Source of the DNA: DAOTZU01 sp034433995
GTDB taxonomy: Bacteria; Chloroflexota; Anaerolineae; UBA1429
Direction: 5' to 3'
Assembly (NCBI GenBank): GCA_034433995.1
Contig: DAOTZU010000184.1
Location: 1 to 23,136, forward strand
DNA length: 23,136 nucleotides
Position 1 is the stretch's first letter, and each line of letters starts with the position of its first letter. Below, in pieces: positions 21,322 through 23,136 of this stretch. The position numbers were made by a program, and so were the translations under genes. The notes under the pieces were generated by a model. That model did no database searches and was not told the origin of the DNA. It saw only the letters and a program-made list of their open reading frames with translations.

Positions 21322-22344
21322 ATGCAACCGCCTTCCACCATACCGACGGCCTATATCGGTTCCGTGCCCCTCTATGGCGATCTGATCCTTTCGCCCATGG
21401 TGGGCTATTCCGACATGCCCTTTCGCCTGATCTGCCGCGAGATGGGCTCGGCCATGAGCTATGTCCCCTATGTCCTGGATGATGCCGTCAACCGGCGCTG
21501 CCGGCGGGCCAAAAAGTTGGTGGATTTTCACCCCGCCGAACGGCCGGTGGCCCTGCAGGTGTTGGGCAAGGAGGAGGGCAACCTCCTGGAGGCCTGCCGG
21601 CGGCTGCTGGAGTTGGCACCCGATTGGCTCGATCTGAACTTGGGCTGCCCCGCCCGGCGCGTTTCAGGACGGGGGCGGGGCGCGGCGCTTCTTTGCGAGC
21701 CGCTCAAGATCGGCCGCATCGTGAGCGAGTTGACCCGGGTGCTGCCCGTCCCGCTGACGGCCAAGATCCGCCTCGGCTGGGACGATAATTCCCGCAACTA
21801 TCTGGAAGTGGCCCACATCTTGGAGGAGAGCGGCATCGCCGCCATCGCCGTCCACGGGCGCACCAAGGCGCAGGGCTACAGCGGCCGAGCGGATTGGCAG
21901 GCCATCGCCGAGGTGCGGGCTGCCGTGAGGGTGCCCGTATTGGCCAACGGCGACGTGCGCACCGTGGCCGATATCGCCGCCATCAAGGCCGCCACCGGTT
22001 GCGAGCTGGTGCTCATCGGGCGGGGCGCAGTGGGGAACCCATGGATTTTCAGCCGGCGCGACGCCGCCGACGTGCCCTACGCCGAGCGCCTGGCCATGAT
22101 CCGCCGCCACCTCCAGGCCATGACGGATTATTACGGCGAGCGCATCGGCCTGCTCCTCTTTCGCAAGCATGTGGTCAAGTACATCCAGGAGCTGGACGGG
22201 GCCACGGATTTTCGCCCCCTCCTGTGTTCCGCCGAAACCCCCGCCGAGCTGCTGCGCCTCTTGGAGGCCTGGCCCGGCCTGCCGCGCCGCGCCCCCTGTC
22301 CCCAGCAGGCCGAGAACACCGCCCTCTCATCCGATTCCCCCTGA
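21322..22344 (+). CDS. tRNA-dihydrouridine synthase (Dus family)
   Basis: A 340-residue FMN-dependent enzyme that reduces uridines in the tRNA D-loop. It begins with the barrel motif LILSPMVGYSDMPFR and carries the family signature LNLGCPARRVSGRGRGAAL with catalytic Cys109. It continues with AKIRLGWD, VHGRTKAQGYSGRADW, ANGDV and GRGAVGNPWIF for FMN and phosphate binding. Length is normal. Two odd points: the GCP signature continues ARRVSGRGRG rather than the common K-V-x-x-K-G type, and the C-terminus ends in a non-conserved Pro/Ser-rich tail. The ATG at 21322 fits the start of the conserved part but has a poor ribosome site; the TTG at 21307 is the alternative. Confidence 0.9.
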   Translation: MQPPSTIPTAYIGSVPLYGDLILSPMVGYSDMPFRLICREMGSAMSYVPYVLDDAVNRRCRRAKKLVDFHPAERPVALQVLGKEEGNLLEACRRLLELAPDWLDLNLGCPARRVSGRGRGAALLCEPLKIGRIVSELTRVLPVPLTAKIRLGWDDNSRNYLEVAHILEESGIAAIAVHGRTKAQGYSGRADWQAIAEVRAAVRVPVLANGDVRTVADIAAIKAATGCELVLIGRGAVGNPWIFSRRDAADVPYAERLAMIRRHLQAMTDYYGERIGLLLFRKHVVKYIQELDGATDFRPLLCSAETPAELLRLLEAWPGLPRRAPCPQQAENTALSSDSP

Positions 22345-22390
22345 ACGCCCGGCCTGAGGGACGGAGCATCCGGGGGCAACCGCAAGCGGC

Positions 22391-22825
22391 CTAGTCCTTA
22401 TCCACCGGTTCCGCCCGGCGCCGGGCCTCGCGGATCAGCTCCAGGTAAAAGCGTTGGGTGGCCACCAAGTGCTCCAAAATCTGCCGGGGCGTCCATTCCC
22501 CCGGTTCGGGCACCTGGTCTAGCTGCCCATCCTCCAGGCCTACCATCGCCCCCAGCCAGGCGCCGTAGGCCTCTTGGGCGCGGGCCAACATGCGCTGGGG
22601 CATGGTCTGGGTTGCGCCGATGGCCTCGCGGGCGGCGACGAGCTGGGTGGTGTGCTCGCGCACGTGGTCACCAAAGCGCAAGAGCACCCGGCGCACCGTG
22701 TTCCAGCGCGTGTTGGTGGTGGCGTATCTGAGTTCGTGTCGTTCCAGGCCGGCCAACTCCGCCAGGATCTCTTGGCGCAGCGCCTCCATCTGGGCCAGAT
22801 AGTCTTGCACGCTGGGCTCAGACAT
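22391..22825 (-). CDS. DinB-like four-helix-bundle protein
   Basis: A 144-residue helical protein of the DinB/YfiT type. Candidate metal ligands are His54 and His58 (FGDHVREH) and His119 (ILEHLVAT), and the PEPGEWTPRQILEHL segment is typical of the family's third helix. Members include thiol-dependent transferases, but most have no known function; DinB here does not mean the DNA polymerase. The ATG at 22825 has GGAGG four bases upstream; the longer frame to 23005 overlaps the flavodoxin gene and was rejected. It starts 22 bases after the flavodoxin stop, so the two probably form an operon. Confidence 0.8.
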   Translation of the reverse strand: MSEPSVQDYLAQMEALRQEILAELAGLERHELRYATTNTRWNTVRRVLLRFGDHVREHTTQLVAAREAIGATQTMPQRMLARAQEAYGAWLGAMVGLEDGQLDQVPEPGEWTPRQILEHLVATQRFYLELIREARRRAEPVDKD

Positions 22826-22847
22826 GTAACCTCCTACAGCCGGCAGT

Positions 22848-23136
22848 TTAGAGGGATGCCACGATCTTTTGGGCCCACTCTGCGGCCCGTTCCAACTCTC
22901 CCTCTCGCAAAGGCCCCTGCGTGCCCGTGACGTAAAAGCCCTCCGGCGCCAGGGCCAGCGCTCCCCCTTTGGCGACGAGCGTTTTGGCGATGGCGGGCCC
23001 GGCATAGCCCAAGAGCTTGACCAGGAAGCGCAGGATGGGCGAGGGGGCCTCTTCGGCGGGGAGACGGGTGTCGAAGGCGGCGACCTTGACCCCCGCCAGT
23101 GCGCCCGCCGGGATACCTGCCAGAAAATAGTTGATG
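22848..23136 (-). CDS. Flavodoxin-family protein, C-terminal part
   Basis: The last 95 codons of a gene entering from the right edge. AGVKVAAFDTRLP, GYAGPAIAKTLVAKGG, PEGFYVTGTQGPLREGELERAAEWA match the C-terminal half of short flavodoxin-domain proteins, including the 'F.V.G..GPL..GE..RA..WA' ending. Flavodoxins carry electrons with bound FMN; the phosphate-binding N-terminus is outside the window. The DinB-like gene follows 22 bases later. Confidence 0.82.
   Translation of the reverse strand, partial: INYFLAGIPAGALAGVKVAAFDTRLPAEEAPSPILRFLVKLLGYAGPAIAKTLVAKGGALALAPEGFYVTGTQGPLREGELERAAEWAQKIVASL

Noticed and set aside
22345..22390. Intrinsic terminator between the convergent dus and DinB-like genes
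   Set aside because: Only loose GC complementarity is visible and there is no T-run on either strand.
22826..23005. N-terminal extension of the DinB-like gene
   Set aside because: It overlaps, in another frame, the clearly flavodoxin-like reading frame that ends at 22848.

Overview
The window is GC-rich bacterial DNA, densely packed with genes that mostly start behind strong Shine-Dalgarno sequences. Promoters follow the sigma70 pattern, usually with a 17-bp spacer. The gene mix (intracellular-looking subtilase, phosphotriesterase-like hydrolase, enolase-superfamily dehydratase, AIF-type FAD reductase, Gfo/Idh/MocA oxidoreductase, split AddAB-like helicases) together with a CGAAC-N4-GTTCG SOS box fits a Chloroflexota-type organism (Anaerolineae or relatives). 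That assignment is inference: there is no rRNA or marker gene here to prove it.

Layout. 1-1714: minus-strand operon of a free-standing I9 propeptide-like protein, a subtilisin-like protease, and the first 15 codons of a third gene cut by the window edge. 1807-3189: plus-strand phosphotriesterase-family hydrolase and SCP2-like protein. 3186-6944: minus-strand set of glycoside hydrolase, orphan solute-binding protein, acid-sugar dehydratase-like enolase-superfamily enzyme and GNAT acetyltransferase, interrupted by repeat copy 1. 7101-9581: repeat copy 2, then a promoter with a palindrome driving an FAD reductase and an acetamidase/formamidase. 9585-12580: minus-strand HAD phosphatase, Gfo/Idh/MocA oxidoreductase and a winged-helix protein of unknown function. 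12644-12884: two divergent near-consensus promoters flanking repeat copy 3. 12918-15084: membrane-anchored AhpD-like protein and a beta-propeller glycosidase-like protein, followed by a probable gene remnant. 15344-20922: three-gene DNA-repair operon (helicase-like with a degenerate motif II, active UvrD-type helicase, Fe-S PD-(D/E)XK nuclease) behind a promoter whose spacer holds a LexA-type box. 20986-22344: repeat copy 4 and a tRNA-dihydrouridine synthase. 22391-23136: DinB-like protein and the C-terminal part of a flavodoxin.

Two things stand out. First, a dispersed intergenic element occurs four times. It consists of three consecutive hairpins whose stems are largely kept while the three-base loops vary. 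Two copies are 140 bp, and the best copy has 14-bp terminal inverted repeats and a perfect 8-bp target-site duplication, so it behaves like a non-autonomous mobile element (MITE); no transposase for it lies in the window. Second, the helicase-helicase-nuclease operon looks like a split, SOS-controlled counterpart of AddAB/AdnAB, with an unrelated CACGGAG-type repeat pair inserted before its nuclease gene.
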